A stretch of DNA of 64,000 nucleotides from Paraburkholderia hospita (GTDB lineage: Bacteria > Pseudomonadota > Gammaproteobacteria > Burkholderiales > Burkholderiaceae). Both the position numbers and the translations under genes were made by a program. The notes beneath the pieces were generated by a model. It did not search any database. It saw nothing but the letters and a program-made list of their open reading frames with translations, and was not told the DNA's origin. The stretch is from assembly GCF_002902965.1 (NCBI RefSeq), contig NZ_CP026106.1, positions 2,170,001 through 2,234,000 on the forward strand, given 5' to 3'. Positions 44,971-54,950 of the stretch are shown one piece after another; position 1 is the stretch's first letter, and each line of letters opens with the position of its first letter.

Positions 44971-46422
44971 TCAATGTTCGAGCGCGAGCCAGATCGACTT
45001 CGGTTCCGTGAAGTTTTCGATCGCGACATCGCCGTGTTCACGGCCAAAGCCCGAATCACCCGAGCCGCCCCACGGCAGGCGCACGTCGGTATAGCCGTAG
45101 GTGTTGATCCAGACCGTGCCCGCCTTCAGCGCATGCGCGACGCGATGCACGCGGCCGATATCCGCGCTCCACACGCCCGCCGCGAGGCTGTACGCGGTGC
45201 CGTTCGCGATGCGCACGGCATCCTCTTCGTCGTTGAAACGCACGACGCTCGCCACCGGCCCGAAGATCTCCTCCTGCGAAATGCGCATTTCATGCTTGAC
45301 GTTCGCGAACACCGTCGGCTCGACGAAGAAGCCTTTCTGCCCGATGCGCGCGCCGCCCGTCACAAGTGACGCTCCCTCGTTGCGACCGATGTCCACGTAA
45401 TCGAGCACCGTCTTCATCTGCGCGGCCGACACGAGCGGGCCCATGGTCGTCTCGCGCTCGGACGGATCGCCGACCTTGAGCGCTTTCGCGCGCGCAGCGA
45501 GCCGTTCGACTACTTCGTCATAGACATCGCGATGCGCCAGAATGCGCGAGCCCGCCGAACACACCTGCCCCGTGTTGAAGAAAATGCCCGAGGCGGCAGC
45601 GCGAACCGCGTTGTCGATATTCGCATCGGCGAAAATCACGTTCGCCGATTTGCCGCCGAGTTCCAGCGTCACGCGCTTGAAGTTGCTCGCCGCGCCTTGC
45701 AGGATGCCGCGCCCGACCGACGGCGAACCGGTAAACGTCACCTTGTCGATACCCGGATGCGCGACGATCGCATCGCCGACCACGCGCCCCTTGCCCGTCA
45801 CGATGTTCAGCACGCCAGGCGGCACGCCCGCCTCCAGCGCAAGTTCGCCAATGCGCAGCGCGGACAGCGGCGTGATCTCCGCGGGCTTCACGACCATCGT
45901 GCAGCCGCACGCGAGCGCGGGCGCGATCTTCCACATGCCGATCATCAGCGGGAAATTCCACGGCACGATCGCGCCGACCACGCCGACGGGCTCGCGCACC
46001 GTGTAGGTCAACGCGTCCGGACGCACAGGCACGACCTGGCCGTTGATCTTGTCGCACCAGCCGGCGTAGTACGCGAGCGTATCGATGGCGGCGGGCACGT
46101 CCTGGCGCTTGACGGCGGCGAGCGGCTTGCCCGCGTCGAGGCTTTCCAGCGCGACGATTTCGTCCTGACGCTCGCGCAGCAGTTCGGAGAAGCGCATCAG
46201 GATGCGGCCGCGCTCGGCGGCACGCATGCCGTTCCACACCTTCAGCGCGGCGCGCGCTGCCTTGACGGCCGTATCGACATCCTGCGCGCTGCCTTGCGCG
46301 ACGAGCGCTATCGGCTCTTCAGTCGCGGGGTTGATGTTGACGGTGTATTCGCCGGTGCCGGGCGGCAGCCGCTTGCCGTCGATGAGAAGATCGTAGCGTC
46401 TGAGGTCGGTTTCAGTGTCCAT
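44971..46422 (-). CDS. NAD-dependent aldehyde dehydrogenase
   Basis: This 483-aa aldehyde dehydrogenase has GAIVPWNFPLMIGMWKIAPA, the NAD-site FTGSPSVGRGIL, catalytic Glu in TLELGGKSAN and catalytic Cys in NTGQVCSAGSR (about Cys289). It is most like betaine/4-aminobutyraldehyde or PuuC-type enzymes. The substrate is unknown. It is the last gene of a leftward OFA transporter-LysR-ALDH series, so oxidation of an aldehyde linked to C2 acids (for example glycolaldehyde) is conceivable but inferred. Confidence 0.92.
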   Translation of the reverse strand: MDTETDLRRYDLLIDGKRLPPGTGEYTVNINPATEEPIALVAQGSAQDVDTAVKAARAALKVWNGMRAAERGRILMRFSELLRERQDEIVALESLDAGKPLAAVKRQDVPAAIDTLAYYAGWCDKINGQVVPVRPDALTYTVREPVGVVGAIVPWNFPLMIGMWKIAPALACGCTMVVKPAEITPLSALRIGELALEAGVPPGVLNIVTGKGRVVGDAIVAHPGIDKVTFTGSPSVGRGILQGAASNFKRVTLELGGKSANVIFADANIDNAVRAAASGIFFNTGQVCSAGSRILAHRDVYDEVVERLAARAKALKVGDPSERETTMGPLVSAAQMKTVLDYVDIGRNEGASLVTGGARIGQKGFFVEPTVFANVKHEMRISQEEIFGPVASVVRFNDEEDAVRIANGTAYSLAAGVWSADIGRVHRVAHALKAGTVWINTYGYTDVRLPWGGSGDSGFGREHGDVAIENFTEPKSIWLALEH

Positions 46423-46491
46423 CTCGTACTCCTTGCGATTGCGATATGGCTGCTTCGCGAACCGTTGGCTGAACCGCCCGCACCCTCGCGC

Positions 46492-47511
46492 TTATGAGGC
46501 ACGCATCAGAGCCTCATCGGGTACGCACGGCATCGGTTCGTGTGTGGCTCCTTTTATGGCTGGATTGACAGATGCTGCGCCAGGCGTCGCGGACGCGCCA
46601 GCATGGTCGGGCAATTCCTTGCCGGCGAACAGCGCCCAGACGGCTTCGGCATTCGGTCGCAACGAGCGGTTGCGGCGGCGCACCAGCATCGTCGTCACGG
46701 ACACCTCAGGCACGAGCGGAAGCGCGACGAGCGACGCCGGCAGCGCGGCGCAATGCTCGTCCACTGGCAATACGCCAATGCCGAGACCCAGTTCGATCAT
46801 GCGCAACGCCGCGGCGAGATGTCCACATTCGTTGGCGCGTGCCGCATCGATACGATGCATGTTCAATGCCCGCTCTGTCACGTTGCGCGTGCCCGCCTCC
46901 GCATTCAGCGTGACGAGTTGCGTGACAGTCCTGGTATTGCGCAGCGCTTCCCAGTGCAGCGCGGCACCGGAGGCGAGCGGATGCGCCTGCGGCAGCACCG
47001 CGCACAACGGCGTCGAGACGAGTGGCTGCGTGTGAAAGGCATCGGCGCCAGCGACGTGTGCGTCGCACAGTACGCCGAAGTCGACTTCGCCCTGCTCGAT
47101 GGCGGCGAGCACGGCATGTTGAGGCTGTTCCTTCGCGGTGACGATCAGATCGGGAAAGATCGCCGCAGTGCGCGCGAGCCGCTCGGGCAGCCAGCCCGAT
47201 GACGTCACGGGATCGCACGCGACCACCACGACGCCTGTGTGCTCCTCGTGCGCGGCACGCTCTTCGCGCAACGTCAGCTCGATTTCCTCGATCAGCCGCC
47301 CGATGCGCCGTTCGAGCCGCGAGCCCGCTGTCGTCAGTTCGACCTGACGCGTCGTGCGATCGAAGAGACGCAATGCAATCGCCTCTTCGAGTTCGCGCAC
47401 GCACCGGCTCACGGCCGACTGCGTCAGATCGAACTCGCGCGCCGCGCGGGTGAAGCTCCGCTGACGCGCGACGGCGACGAACACCTTCAATTGCTGCAAC
47501 GATACGTTCAT
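46492..47511 (-). CDS. LysR-family regulator
   Basis: This 339-aa protein has the HTH VAVARQRSFTRAAREFDLTQ, then SAVSRCVRELEEAI (about 12-45), and an effector-binding domain to ~300; a ~35-residue Pro/Ala-rich tail makes it longer than usual. It sits between the OFA transporter and the aldehyde dehydrogenase genes, all leftward, and probably regulates them. Confidence 0.9.
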   Translation of the reverse strand: MNVSLQQLKVFVAVARQRSFTRAAREFDLTQSAVSRCVRELEEAIALRLFDRTTRQVELTTAGSRLERRIGRLIEEIELTLREERAAHEEHTGVVVVACDPVTSSGWLPERLARTAAIFPDLIVTAKEQPQHAVLAAIEQGEVDFGVLCDAHVAGADAFHTQPLVSTPLCAVLPQAHPLASGAALHWEALRNTRTVTQLVTLNAEAGTRNVTERALNMHRIDAARANECGHLAAALRMIELGLGIGVLPVDEHCAALPASLVALPLVPEVSVTTMLVRRRNRSLRPNAEAVWALFAGKELPDHAGASATPGAASVNPAIKGATHEPMPCVPDEALMRAS

Positions 47512-47544
47512 GTGTTCAGGTCGCCAGGTTGAAGTGAAACGGGT

Positions 47545-48885
47545 TTATTCGCCCGTCTGTTCCGGCCAGTGACGCAGGGCCGGTCCATTTGCCGCCAGTT
47601 CCGGCTCGAGTTCGTGAGATGCCTCGTTCGATGTAGCGATCCAGCGCGCGCGCATCGGTGCCAGCACGAACTTCGCCGACACGCCCGCTGCAATCGTGAT
47701 CACTGCCGAGACGATGAACACCAGGTTCCAGCCGCCCGTCGCCGCGAGCACGGAAGCGATCGGCACGATCAGCGATGCCGTGCCCTTCGCGGTATAGAGC
47801 GTGCCCGCATTCGCCGCCGCGTACTTGCTGCCGAACGTATCCGCGCAGATGGCCGGGAAGATCGAGAAGATTTCACCCCAGAACAGGAAGATCAGTGCCG
47901 CGAACGTCATGAACGCATAGGGGTTCTGGCCATACTCCATCAACCCGAGCAGCGCGAGACCTTCGCCGATGAAGATCGCGAACATCGTGTTTTCGCGGCC
48001 AAACTTGTCGGAGATGAAGCCGCACAGCGGACGCGTGAAGCCGTTGCAGACGTTGTCGATGGAGAGCGTCATCGTCAGCAGCGGCAGCGTGGCGCCGAAC
48101 AGCGTCATCGGCAGTTTCGCGAGGCCCCAGTCCTTCGCGATCGGACCGAGCTGCGCGGTCGCCATCAGGCCACCTGCGGCAACTGCAACGAACGATGCAT
48201 AGATCACCCAGAACACAGGCGACTTGATCATCTGGCCTGGGGTGTAGTCCTGCTTCGTGACCGCGAACTTGCGCTTGGCGGGCGGTGCCTTTGTGCCGTC
48301 GGGTTTTCTCAGCAGCAGCGCGAGCACGAAAATGCAGACGCCTTGCAGGATGCCGAAGAACATGAACGTGTGCTCATAGCCCGTGCGCGTGATCATGTTC
48401 GCAATAGGAATCACCGTGACGGCCGCGCCTGCACCGAAGCCCGCCGCCGTCAGACCCGCGGCGAGACCGCGCTTGTCCGGGAACCACTTCAACGCATTGC
48501 CGACGCACGTGCCGTACACGCCGCCCGCGCCGATACCGGCGATCACGGACGCGGCGTACAACTCCGGCAGCGTCGTCGCATAGGAATTCATCACCCATGC
48601 GAGGCCCGCGCAGATCGCGCCGCCCGCGACGACGGGACGCGGACCGAAACGGTCGACGAGCCAACCTTCCACCGGCACCAGCCACGTCTCGGTCAGAATG
48701 AAGATCGAGAATGCGAGCTGAACTTCAGCCTGCCCCCAATGATGCTTTGTGCTCATCGGTGTGACGAATAGCGTCCACGCGTACTGAAGGTTGGCGACGA
48801 GCGCCATGCACAGGATGCCAAATGCGAGTTGCCACCACCGGTTGCGCCAGAACGCAACGGGCGCTTGCTGCGAAATGCTGTTCAT
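47545..48885 (-). CDS. OFA-family MFS transporter, oxalate:formate antiporter-like
   Basis: This 446-aa, 12-helix MFS protein is close to Oxalobacter OxlT: QYAWTLFVTPM, FPDKRGLAAGLTAAGFGAG, NVCNGFTRPLCGFISDKFGR with the arginine that binds substrate, and TAKGTASLIVP with the lysine corresponding to OxlT Lys355. Both charged residues needed for oxalate are therefore retained. It is divergent from a LysR gene and lies in the oxalate island with an frc homologue. Confidence 0.88.
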   Translation of the reverse strand: MNSISQQAPVAFWRNRWWQLAFGILCMALVANLQYAWTLFVTPMSTKHHWGQAEVQLAFSIFILTETWLVPVEGWLVDRFGPRPVVAGGAICAGLAWVMNSYATTLPELYAASVIAGIGAGGVYGTCVGNALKWFPDKRGLAAGLTAAGFGAGAAVTVIPIANMITRTGYEHTFMFFGILQGVCIFVLALLLRKPDGTKAPPAKRKFAVTKQDYTPGQMIKSPVFWVIYASFVAVAAGGLMATAQLGPIAKDWGLAKLPMTLFGATLPLLTMTLSIDNVCNGFTRPLCGFISDKFGRENTMFAIFIGEGLALLGLMEYGQNPYAFMTFAALIFLFWGEIFSIFPAICADTFGSKYAAANAGTLYTAKGTASLIVPIASVLAATGGWNLVFIVSAVITIAAGVSAKFVLAPMRARWIATSNEASHELEPELAANGPALRHWPEQTGE

Positions 48886-49233
48886 GTGCCTGTCTCCGCT
48901 ATCTATTTAGGGCAGCCGGCCAAAGCGCCGGTCTGTATGCATGCCACCTTATAGTTGTGTCCCCAAACGGGCTGCTTCGGGGTATTGCGCAATGCCAATT
49001 CCACTACTTCTTTTATAAAAATCCTTTAATCCGATTTACCGTCTTCTTTATTCGCCTGTTAAAAGCAGCCGTCATCGGATCTTGTCTTTTCCGCATCGGA
49101 GCCTTGTTTTAAGCGTTAACCCGATGCTCGTGCTGCGAATCGTCCATTACAGAATCCATGCTAGGGTCAATGCTGAATTACTGATAATTAAAGTTTGTTA
49201 CCATGAGGATTCACCTTCGCTTATACATCCGCC
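48886..49233. other. 348-bp divergent control region (OFA transporter / LysR)
   Basis: AT-rich, with an inverted pair CCCCAAA...TTCGGGG at about 48960-48982 close to the transporter and TTAAAGTTT at 49188-49196 close to lysR. The latter motif recurs inverted (50199-50207) just after lysR. Promoters for both genes must lie here. Confidence 0.5.
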
Positions 49234-50178
49234 ATGACAATGCGTAACGCGACCCTCCGCCAGCTGAAAGTCTTCGAAACAGTGGCGCGGCATCTGAGCT
49301 TTTCGCGCGCGGCGGAGGAACTGCACCTCACGCAGCCCGCCGTTTCCACCCAGGTCAGGCAGCTCGAAGAACATGCCGGCTTGCCGCTGTTCGAGCAGCT
49401 CGGCAAGAAGATCTACATGACGCCGGCGGGCACCGAAATGCTTCACTACAGCCGCGCGATCATTCAGCAATTTCATGAAGTCGACGAAGCGATGGGCCAG
49501 CTCAAAGGCATATCGGGCGGCAAGCTGAACGTCGCGGTGATCAGCGCGGGCGACTACTTCTTTCCGCGCCTGCTTGCCGAATTCACGCGTCGCTACGCGG
49601 GTGTCGAATTGAATCTTGCCGTGCACAACCGCGAAGAACTGCTGCATCAGCTGTCGACCAATCAGACCGATCTCGCGGTGATGGTGCGTCCACCGCAGGA
49701 AATGGATGCGATCAACGAAGTGTTCGCGCCGCATCCGTATGTGATCGTCGCGGCGCCCACGCATCCTCTCGCCAACAAGCGCAACATCAAGATCAGCCAG
49801 CTTGCGAGCGAGGCCTTCGTGGTGCGCGAACGCGGCTCGGACACGTGGAATTCGATGGAAGAAGGCTTTGCGGGGCGCCTCACGAACCTGAAGATCGCGA
49901 TGGAAATCAAAAGCACCGAGACCATCAAGCAGGCCGTGATCGCGGGCATGGGCATCGCGTTCCTGTCGGCGCATACGATCAGCCTCGAATTGCAGGTCGG
50001 GCATCTCGTCGTGCTGGATGTCGAAGACTTTCCGGTGATGCTCAACTGGTACGTCGTGCATCGCAAGAACAAGCGGCTGCCGCCCGTTGCCGTAGCGTTC
50101 AAGCGCTTTCTGATGGAAGAAGGCGCGGCCCTGATCGAGCAGATTACGCGCGTGAATCAACTGGCCGTCCATAAGTGA
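49234..50178 (+). CDS. LysR-family regulator (CbbR-like)
   Basis: This 314-aa protein has the HTH ETVARHLSFSRAAEELHLTQ, then PAVSTQVRQLEEHAGLPLFE (CbbR/CysB-like wording), and an effector domain (about 95-300). It is divergently transcribed from the OxlT-like gene and is the best candidate to control it. A small protein gene follows 96 bp downstream. Confidence 0.92.
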   Translation: MTMRNATLRQLKVFETVARHLSFSRAAEELHLTQPAVSTQVRQLEEHAGLPLFEQLGKKIYMTPAGTEMLHYSRAIIQQFHEVDEAMGQLKGISGGKLNVAVISAGDYFFPRLLAEFTRRYAGVELNLAVHNREELLHQLSTNQTDLAVMVRPPQEMDAINEVFAPHPYVIVAAPTHPLANKRNIKISQLASEAFVVRERGSDTWNSMEEGFAGRLTNLKIAMEIKSTETIKQAVIAGMGIAFLSAHTISLELQVGHLVVLDVEDFPVMLNWYVVHRKNKRLPPVAVAFKRFLMEEGAALIEQITRVNQLAVHK

Positions 50179-50274
50179 CACGCTATGGATAGCCAATGAA
50201 ACTTTAACTATTGCAGATTCATTGCGGCTCCTATGCTTCTGTCGAGCCTCGTCACTCGACATAGGAGCATTGCG

Positions 50275-50532
50275 ATGAATCAGTCTGCCGATCTGCACAA
50301 TGAAGCACTGCTGAGCGCCTACAACGCCGCGTTCAGCGATCTGGGCCTGCGGTTTCGCTGGAGCCAGGCCACGCTCGATTTCTTCGACGATGTCAGCAAC
50401 GAAACGGCGCGCATTACCGCCTATATCGAGCGCTTTCAATCGCATCTGCTCAACGCCTATGACGCCGACTTTCTCGCGCAACTGATCTTCGACCGGAAGA
50501 ACCTGTTCTATCGCGGGTCCGTCGCTCAATGA
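50275..50532 (+). CDS. Small hypothetical protein (85 aa)
   Basis: The protein begins MNQSADLHNEALLSAYNAAF, then SDLGLRFRWSQATLDFFDDV, and is soluble and helical. TAGGAG lies 9 nt before the ATG. It is followed by a hairpin terminator. I recognise no domain; the gene stands alone between lysR and the frc operon. Confidence 0.7.
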   Translation: MNQSADLHNEALLSAYNAAFSDLGLRFRWSQATLDFFDDVSNETARITAYIERFQSHLLNAYDADFLAQLIFDRKNLFYRGSVAQ

Positions 50533-50564
50533 CGCAGGGTTGCAGTTCATCGATGACTCTCTCC

Positions 50565-50610
50565 GACGGCTGTGCTTCGTGAATCCGACGATTCGCGAAG
50601 CGCGGCCGTC
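50565..50610 (+). terminator. Imperfect hairpin terminator
   Basis: GACGGC...GCTTCG.GAAT...ATTC.CGAAGC...GCCGTC forms a long imperfect stem followed by CTGTGTTTTG. It lies between convergent genes. Confidence 0.55.
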
Positions 50611-50630
50611 CTGTGTTTTGTTCAGTGACT

Positions 50631-51188
50631 TCAGTGACGCTTGACCTGATAACGTTGGCGGCTGCGCACGCGCATCGCCGCGTGCGTCATATGCATGCTC
50701 CTCGCGGCTGACAGGCAGCGCGCCTGAGTGCGGGGCGGATTGCTCGTCCATGTCCAGCGCTGCGTGAAATCGTCGGCGGCTTGCATGCGCGCAGGGTCGC
50801 CGTCCCACGCGACGCGCAGCGACACACCACGCCGCGCCAACATGCCGCAATGCGCAGGCGCGCGCACACCGTGCTCGTGCGTGGTCAGCATCACATGTGC
50901 GCCCAGCGCGGCCGCCAGCAGGCTCACGGCGAACAGCGCCGCGATGCCCGGCAGTTGCGCAGGCTCGTTGACAAAAGCGTAACCAAGCCAGATACACAAT
51001 CCCATCGCCAGCAGATCCACGAGCTTGTCGCCTGCTGCGACTTGCCGCATGTTCCGCCCGCGATGTGTGAGCCGGTTGACGAACGCGGTCGACGCGATCG
51101 CCAGCAGCAATGCGCCTGAAAACACGAACACATACAGCTCCAGGCGCTCGAGTCCCGACCACGCGATGAAGCCCGCACCTTCCGGCAT
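50631..51188 (-). CDS. Hypothetical membrane protein (185 aa)
   Basis: Three hydrophobic segments (about 17-36, 57-73 and 79-99) are followed by a basic soluble tail. I recognise no family. It starts 57 bp after the frc stop on the same strand and is probably in the same transcript. Confidence 0.65.
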   Translation of the reverse strand: MPEGAGFIAWSGLERLELYVFVFSGALLLAIASTAFVNRLTHRGRNMRQVAAGDKLVDLLAMGLCIWLGYAFVNEPAQLPGIAALFAVSLLAAALGAHVMLTTHEHGVRAPAHCGMLARRGVSLRVAWDGDPARMQAADDFTQRWTWTSNPPRTQARCLSAARSMHMTHAAMRVRSRQRYQVKRH

Positions 51189-51245
51189 GTCATCTCCTTG
51201 CGTCGCGCATACGCGCTTGTTCCGCTTGTTCGTTTTGTGCTTCGC

Positions 51246-52493
51246 TCAGATCGCGCCAGCTGTTCTGAGCGCTTCGATCTGTTCACGCGAATAGCCGAGT
51301 TCGGCCATCACTTCGTCCGTGTGCTCGCCGAGCAGCGGCGAACGTGTCACGTCCGTCGGGCTGTCCGACAGCTTGATCGGGTTGCCCACTGTCAGATACT
51401 TGCCGCGCACCGGATGATCGACCTCGACGATCGTCCCCGTTTTACGCAGCGAGTCGTCTTCGGCGATCTCCTTCATCGACAGGATCGGTCCGCACGGAAT
51501 GTCGTACTTGTTCAGGATCTCCATCGCCTCGAACTTGGTCTTCGTCATCGTCCAGCGTTCGATCTCCGCGAAGATGTCCTTCAGGCGCGGCAGGCGTGCG
51601 CTCGGCGTCGCGTACTCGGGATCGGTGGCCCACGCTTCCTTGCCGATCACGTTGCAGATCTTCACCCACACGGGTGCCTGCGTGATGAAGTAGATGTACG
51701 CGTTCGGATCGTGCTCCCAGCCCTTGCACTTCAGGATCCAGCCCGGCTGCCCACCGCCCGATGCATTGCCCGCGCGCGGTACCGCCTCGCCGAACGTGCC
51801 GTTCGGGTACTGCGGGTACTCCTTCATCACGCCCGTGCGTTCGAGCCGCTGCTGGTCGCGCAGCTTCACGCGGCACAGGTTCAGCACGCCGTCCTGCATC
51901 GCTGCGAGCACTTTCTGGCCGCGGCCCGTCATCGTGCGCTGATAGAGCGCCGTCACGATGCCCAGCGCCAGGTGCAGGCCCGTGCCGCTGTCGCCGATCT
52001 GCGCGCCCGTCACGACGGGCGGGCCATCGTCGAAACCCGTGGTGGAGGCCGCGCCGCCCACGCACTGCGCGACGTTCTCGTAGACCTTGCAGTCTTCGTA
52101 CGGCCCGGGACCGAAGCCCTTGACCGACGCGACGATCATCTTCGGGTTCAGCTCCTGGATGCGCTCCCACGTAAAACCCATGCGGTCCAGTGCGCCCGGC
52201 GCGAAGTTCTCCACCAGCACGTCGCACTTCTGGATCAGCGCCTCGAGCACGAGCTTGCCTTCGGGATTCTTCGTGTCGATGGTGACCGAGCGCTTGTTGT
52301 GGTTGAGCATCGTGAAGTACAGGCTGTCCGCGTCGGGGATATCGCGCAGCTGTTCGCGCGTGATGTCGCCTGCGCCCGCGCGCTCCACCTTGATTACGTC
52401 TGCGCCGAACCATGCGAGCAACTGCGTGCAGGTCGGGCCTGATTGCACGTGGGTGAAATCGAGAATGCGCACACCGTCGAGTGCCTTGCCCAT
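51246..52493 (-). CDS. frc: Formyl-CoA:oxalate CoA-transferase homologue (class III CoA-transferase)
   Basis: This 415-aa protein aligns throughout with Oxalobacter [12 protein letters not shown] (Gln17), [28 protein letters not shown], the catalytic Asp in [10 protein letters not shown] (Asp168), [10 protein letters not shown] glycine loop and [14 protein letters not shown] Trp48 is Gln here (TREQL), as I recall for many soil bacteria. It activates oxalate to oxalyl-CoA, but no oxalyl-CoA decarboxylase gene is in the window. The ATG at 52493 gives family length; the promoter carries a TGATATATC-type site. Confidence 0.9.
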   Translation of the reverse strand: MGKALDGVRILDFTHVQSGPTCTQLLAWFGADVIKVERAGAGDITREQLRDIPDADSLYFTMLNHNKRSVTIDTKNPEGKLVLEALIQKCDVLVENFAPGALDRMGFTWERIQELNPKMIVASVKGFGPGPYEDCKVYENVAQCVGGAASTTGFDDGPPVVTGAQIGDSGTGLHLALGIVTALYQRTMTGRGQKVLAAMQDGVLNLCRVKLRDQQRLERTGVMKEYPQYPNGTFGEAVPRAGNASGGGQPGWILKCKGWEHDPNAYIYFITQAPVWVKICNVIGKEAWATDPEYATPSARLPRLKDIFAEIERWTMTKTKFEAMEILNKYDIPCGPILSMKEIAEDDSLRKTGTIVEVDHPVRGKYLTVGNPIKLSDSPTDVTRSPLLGEHTDEVMAELGYSREQIEALRTAGAI

Positions 52494-52548
52494 CTTGTGT
52501 CCCCTCCGAGCACCTGACGCTCTGTTTTCGACCGTCCGTGTTCTATAC

Positions 52549-52564
52549 GGTATGTGATATATCT
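52549..52564. promoter_or_regulatory. Candidate GntR operator 1 (frc promoter)
   Basis: GGTATGTGATATATCT, 56 bp upstream of the frc start. It shares GTATGTGATATATC with site 2 (inverted) and, with one change, site 3. The TGATATATCA core is palindromic, the form expected of FadR/FCD-type GntR operators. Confidence 0.7.
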
Positions 52565-52711
52565 TATCGCTGCAAGCGCTTTCACCTTCGTAAGCGGAAT
52601 CCTTGAGAAGCGACAAAAGCCTTACGAAACAAGGAGAAGGCGCCAAATTACGCATTAAGAACTCGCTTCACAAAGGGAAAACCCCGATCCATTTATCTGC
52701 TTGAGCATATC

Positions 52712-52727
52712 TGATATATCACATACC
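52712..52727. promoter_or_regulatory. Candidate GntR operator 2 (sucC promoter)
   Basis: TGATATATCACATACC, a full palindromic core, 74 bp upstream of the sucC start and opposite in orientation to site 1 across the divergent frc/sucC region. Confidence 0.72.
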
Positions 52728-52800
52728 ATATTTCCACCCTGAGCCGACCGCCCTTTCAATTGACGCCACCGAGCGTCGAATCCATCCAGCGAGGAGACAG

Positions 52801-54012
52801 GTGAACATTCACGAATATCAGGCGAAGGAACTGCTGAAGGGCTACGGCGTCGCCGTGCCGAATGGGCGCGTCGCGTTCACGCCGCAGGAGGCCGAGGACG
52901 CGGCGCTCGCGCTCGGCGGCTCGGTGTGGGTCGTGAAATCGCAGATTCATGCGGGCGGGCGCGGCGCAGGCCGTTTCGCCGACGATCCGAACGGCAAAGG
53001 CGGCGTGCGCGTCGTCAAGTCAGTCAGCGATGTCGGTCTCGATGCGGCGCAGATGCTGTCGCACGTGCTCGTCACGAAGCAGACGGGGCCGGCGGGGCGC
53101 GAAGTGAAGCGCATCTATATCGAGGAAGGCTGCGCGATCGAACGCGAGCTGTATCTCGGCATGCTGATCGACCGCAGCACGTCGCGCATCACAGTGATGG
53201 CGTCGACGGAAGGCGGCATGGAGATCGAAGAAGTGGCCGCGCGCACGCCCGAGAAGATCCTGAAAGTCGCGATCGATCCCGCGACGGGTCTGCAACCGTT
53301 CCACGCACGCCAGATCGCGTTCGGCCTCGGGCTGACGGGCAAGCAGATCAAGTCGGCGACACAGTTCATCGCCAACGCGTATCGCGCGTTCGTCGAACTG
53401 GATGCGTCGATTGTCGAGATCAATCCGCTCGTCGTCACGCAGCAAGGCGACGTGATCGCGCTCGACGCGAAGATCAATTTCGACGACAACGCCCTGTTCC
53501 GCCATCCGTCCATCGAAGCGCTGCGCGACGAAGCGGAAGAAGACGCCGCCGAGCTCGAAGCCGCGAAGCATGGCCTCAACTACGTGACGCTCGACGGCAA
53601 CATCGGCTGCATGGTGAACGGCGCGGGCCTCGCAATGGCGACGATGGACATCATCAAGCTCTATGGCGGCGAGCCGGCGAACTTTCTCGACGTGGGCGGC
53701 GGCGCAACCAAAGAACGCGTCGCGACCGCGTTCCGCCTGATTCTGCGCGATCCCAAAGTGGAAGGGATTCTGGTCAATATCTTCGGCGGCATCATGCGTT
53801 GCGACGTGATTGCCGAAGGCGTCGTCAGCGCCGCGCGCGAAGTGGACTTGCGCGTGCCGCTCGTCGTGCGGCTGGAAGGCACGAACGTCGAACTCGGCAA
53901 GCAGATCCTGCGCGACTCGGGCCTGCCGATTCTCTCGGCCGATCATCTCGCCGACGCGGCGAGCAAGGTCGTCGCCGCAGTGAAGGAAAACAACGCGACG
54001 GAGGCGAACTGA
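52801..54012 (+). CDS. sucC: ADP-forming succinate-CoA ligase beta subunit (second-copy, alphaproteobacterial type)
   Basis: This 403-aa protein starts at GTG with GAGGAGA upstream. It has [17 protein letters not shown], the ATP-grasp segment [19 protein letters not shown] and [18 protein letters not shown], then FLDVGGGA and [14 protein letters not shown]. Length and the insert around 58-70 match alphaproteobacterial SucC or malate-CoA ligase types rather than the 388-aa housekeeping enzyme. With SucD it makes or uses succinyl-CoA; here it sits divergent from frc, possibly feeding CoA to it. Confidence 0.9.
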   Translation: MNIHEYQAKELLKGYGVAVPNGRVAFTPQEAEDAALALGGSVWVVKSQIHAGGRGAGRFADDPNGKGGVRVVKSVSDVGLDAAQMLSHVLVTKQTGPAGREVKRIYIEEGCAIERELYLGMLIDRSTSRITVMASTEGGMEIEEVAARTPEKILKVAIDPATGLQPFHARQIAFGLGLTGKQIKSATQFIANAYRAFVELDASIVEINPLVVTQQGDVIALDAKINFDDNALFRHPSIEALRDEAEEDAAELEAAKHGLNYVTLDGNIGCMVNGAGLAMATMDIIKLYGGEPANFLDVGGGATKERVATAFRLILRDPKVEGILVNIFGGIMRCDVIAEGVVSAAREVDLRVPLVVRLEGTNVELGKQILRDSGLPILSADHLADAASKVVAAVKENNATEAN

Positions 54013-54013
54013 C

Positions 54014-54889
54014 ATGGCCGTACTGATCGATCGCAACACGAAAGTGATTTGCCAGGGCTTCACGGGATCGCAAGGCACGTTTCACTCCGAGCAGGCGCTC
54101 GCCTACGGCACGCAGATGGTCGGCGGCGTCACGCCCGGCAAGGGCGGCGCGGCGCATCTCGGGCTGCCCGTGTTCGACACCGTCGCCGATGCCGTCGATG
54201 CAACGGGCGCGAACGCGTCCGTGATCTACGTGCCGCCGCCAATGGCCGCCGACGCGATTCTCGAAGCCGTCGATGCGGAGATTCCGCTTGTCGTCTGTAT
54301 CACCGAAGGCATTCCCGTCATCGACATGGTGCGCGTGAAGCGCGCGCTCGCCGGTTCGGCGACGCGCCTGATCGGGCCGAACTGTCCGGGCGTCATCACG
54401 CCGGGCCAGTGCAAGATCGGCATCATGCCGGGGCACATTCATCGTCCGGGCAAGATCGGCGTGGTGTCGCGCTCGGGCACGCTGACCTACGAAGCTGTCG
54501 CGCAAACCACGGCGGCGGGGCTCGGGCAGACGACCTGCATCGGCATTGGCGGCGATCCCGTCAACGGCACGAACTTCATTGATTGCCTGGAGATGTTCCT
54601 CGCCGACGACGACACGCAAGGCATCATCATGATCGGCGAAATCGGCGGCTCGGCTGAAGAGGACGCGGCGCAGTTTCTGAAGGACGCGCGCTCGAACAAG
54701 CCGGTAGTTGGCTTCATCGCCGGCACGAGCGCGCCGCCCGGACGGCGGATGGGGCACGCGGGCGCGATCATCTCGGGCGGCAACGGTACGGCGGGCGCGA
54801 AGATCGACGCGATGCGCTCGGCGGGCATACATGTGGCGCAGTCGCCCGCAGCGCTCGGCGAGACGATGCTCAAGGCCATGCAGTCATGA
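54014..54889 (+). CDS. sucD: Succinate-CoA ligase alpha subunit
   Basis: This 291-aa subunit begins [20 protein letters not shown] and carries [59 protein letters not shown] and the phosphohistidine loop [15 protein letters not shown] (His about 246). The start is one base after the sucC stop, so the two are translated together. A hairpin follows. Confidence 0.95.
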   Translation: MAVLIDRNTKVICQGFTGSQGTFHSEQALAYGTQMVGGVTPGKGGAAHLGLPVFDTVADAVDATGANASVIYVPPPMAADAILEAVDAEIPLVVCITEGIPVIDMVRVKRALAGSATRLIGPNCPGVITPGQCKIGIMPGHIHRPGKIGVVSRSGTLTYEAVAQTTAAGLGQTTCIGIGGDPVNGTNFIDCLEMFLADDDTQGIIMIGEIGGSAEEDAAQFLKDARSNKPVVGFIAGTSAPPGRRMGHAGAIISGGNGTAGAKIDAMRSAGIHVAQSPAALGETMLKAMQS

Positions 54890-54895
54890 TGTGAA

Positions 54896-54929
54896 AAAGG
54901 CCAGCGGACTGTCAGTTCCGCTGGCCTTT
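54896..54929. terminator. Bidirectional hairpin terminator
   Basis: Stem AAAGGCCAGCGGA / TCCGCTGGCCTTT with an 8-nt loop, followed by TTTTT on the minus strand. It separates convergent sucD and gntR. Confidence 0.85.
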
Positions 54930-54950
54930 GGATACATCGAGCAGCAACGC

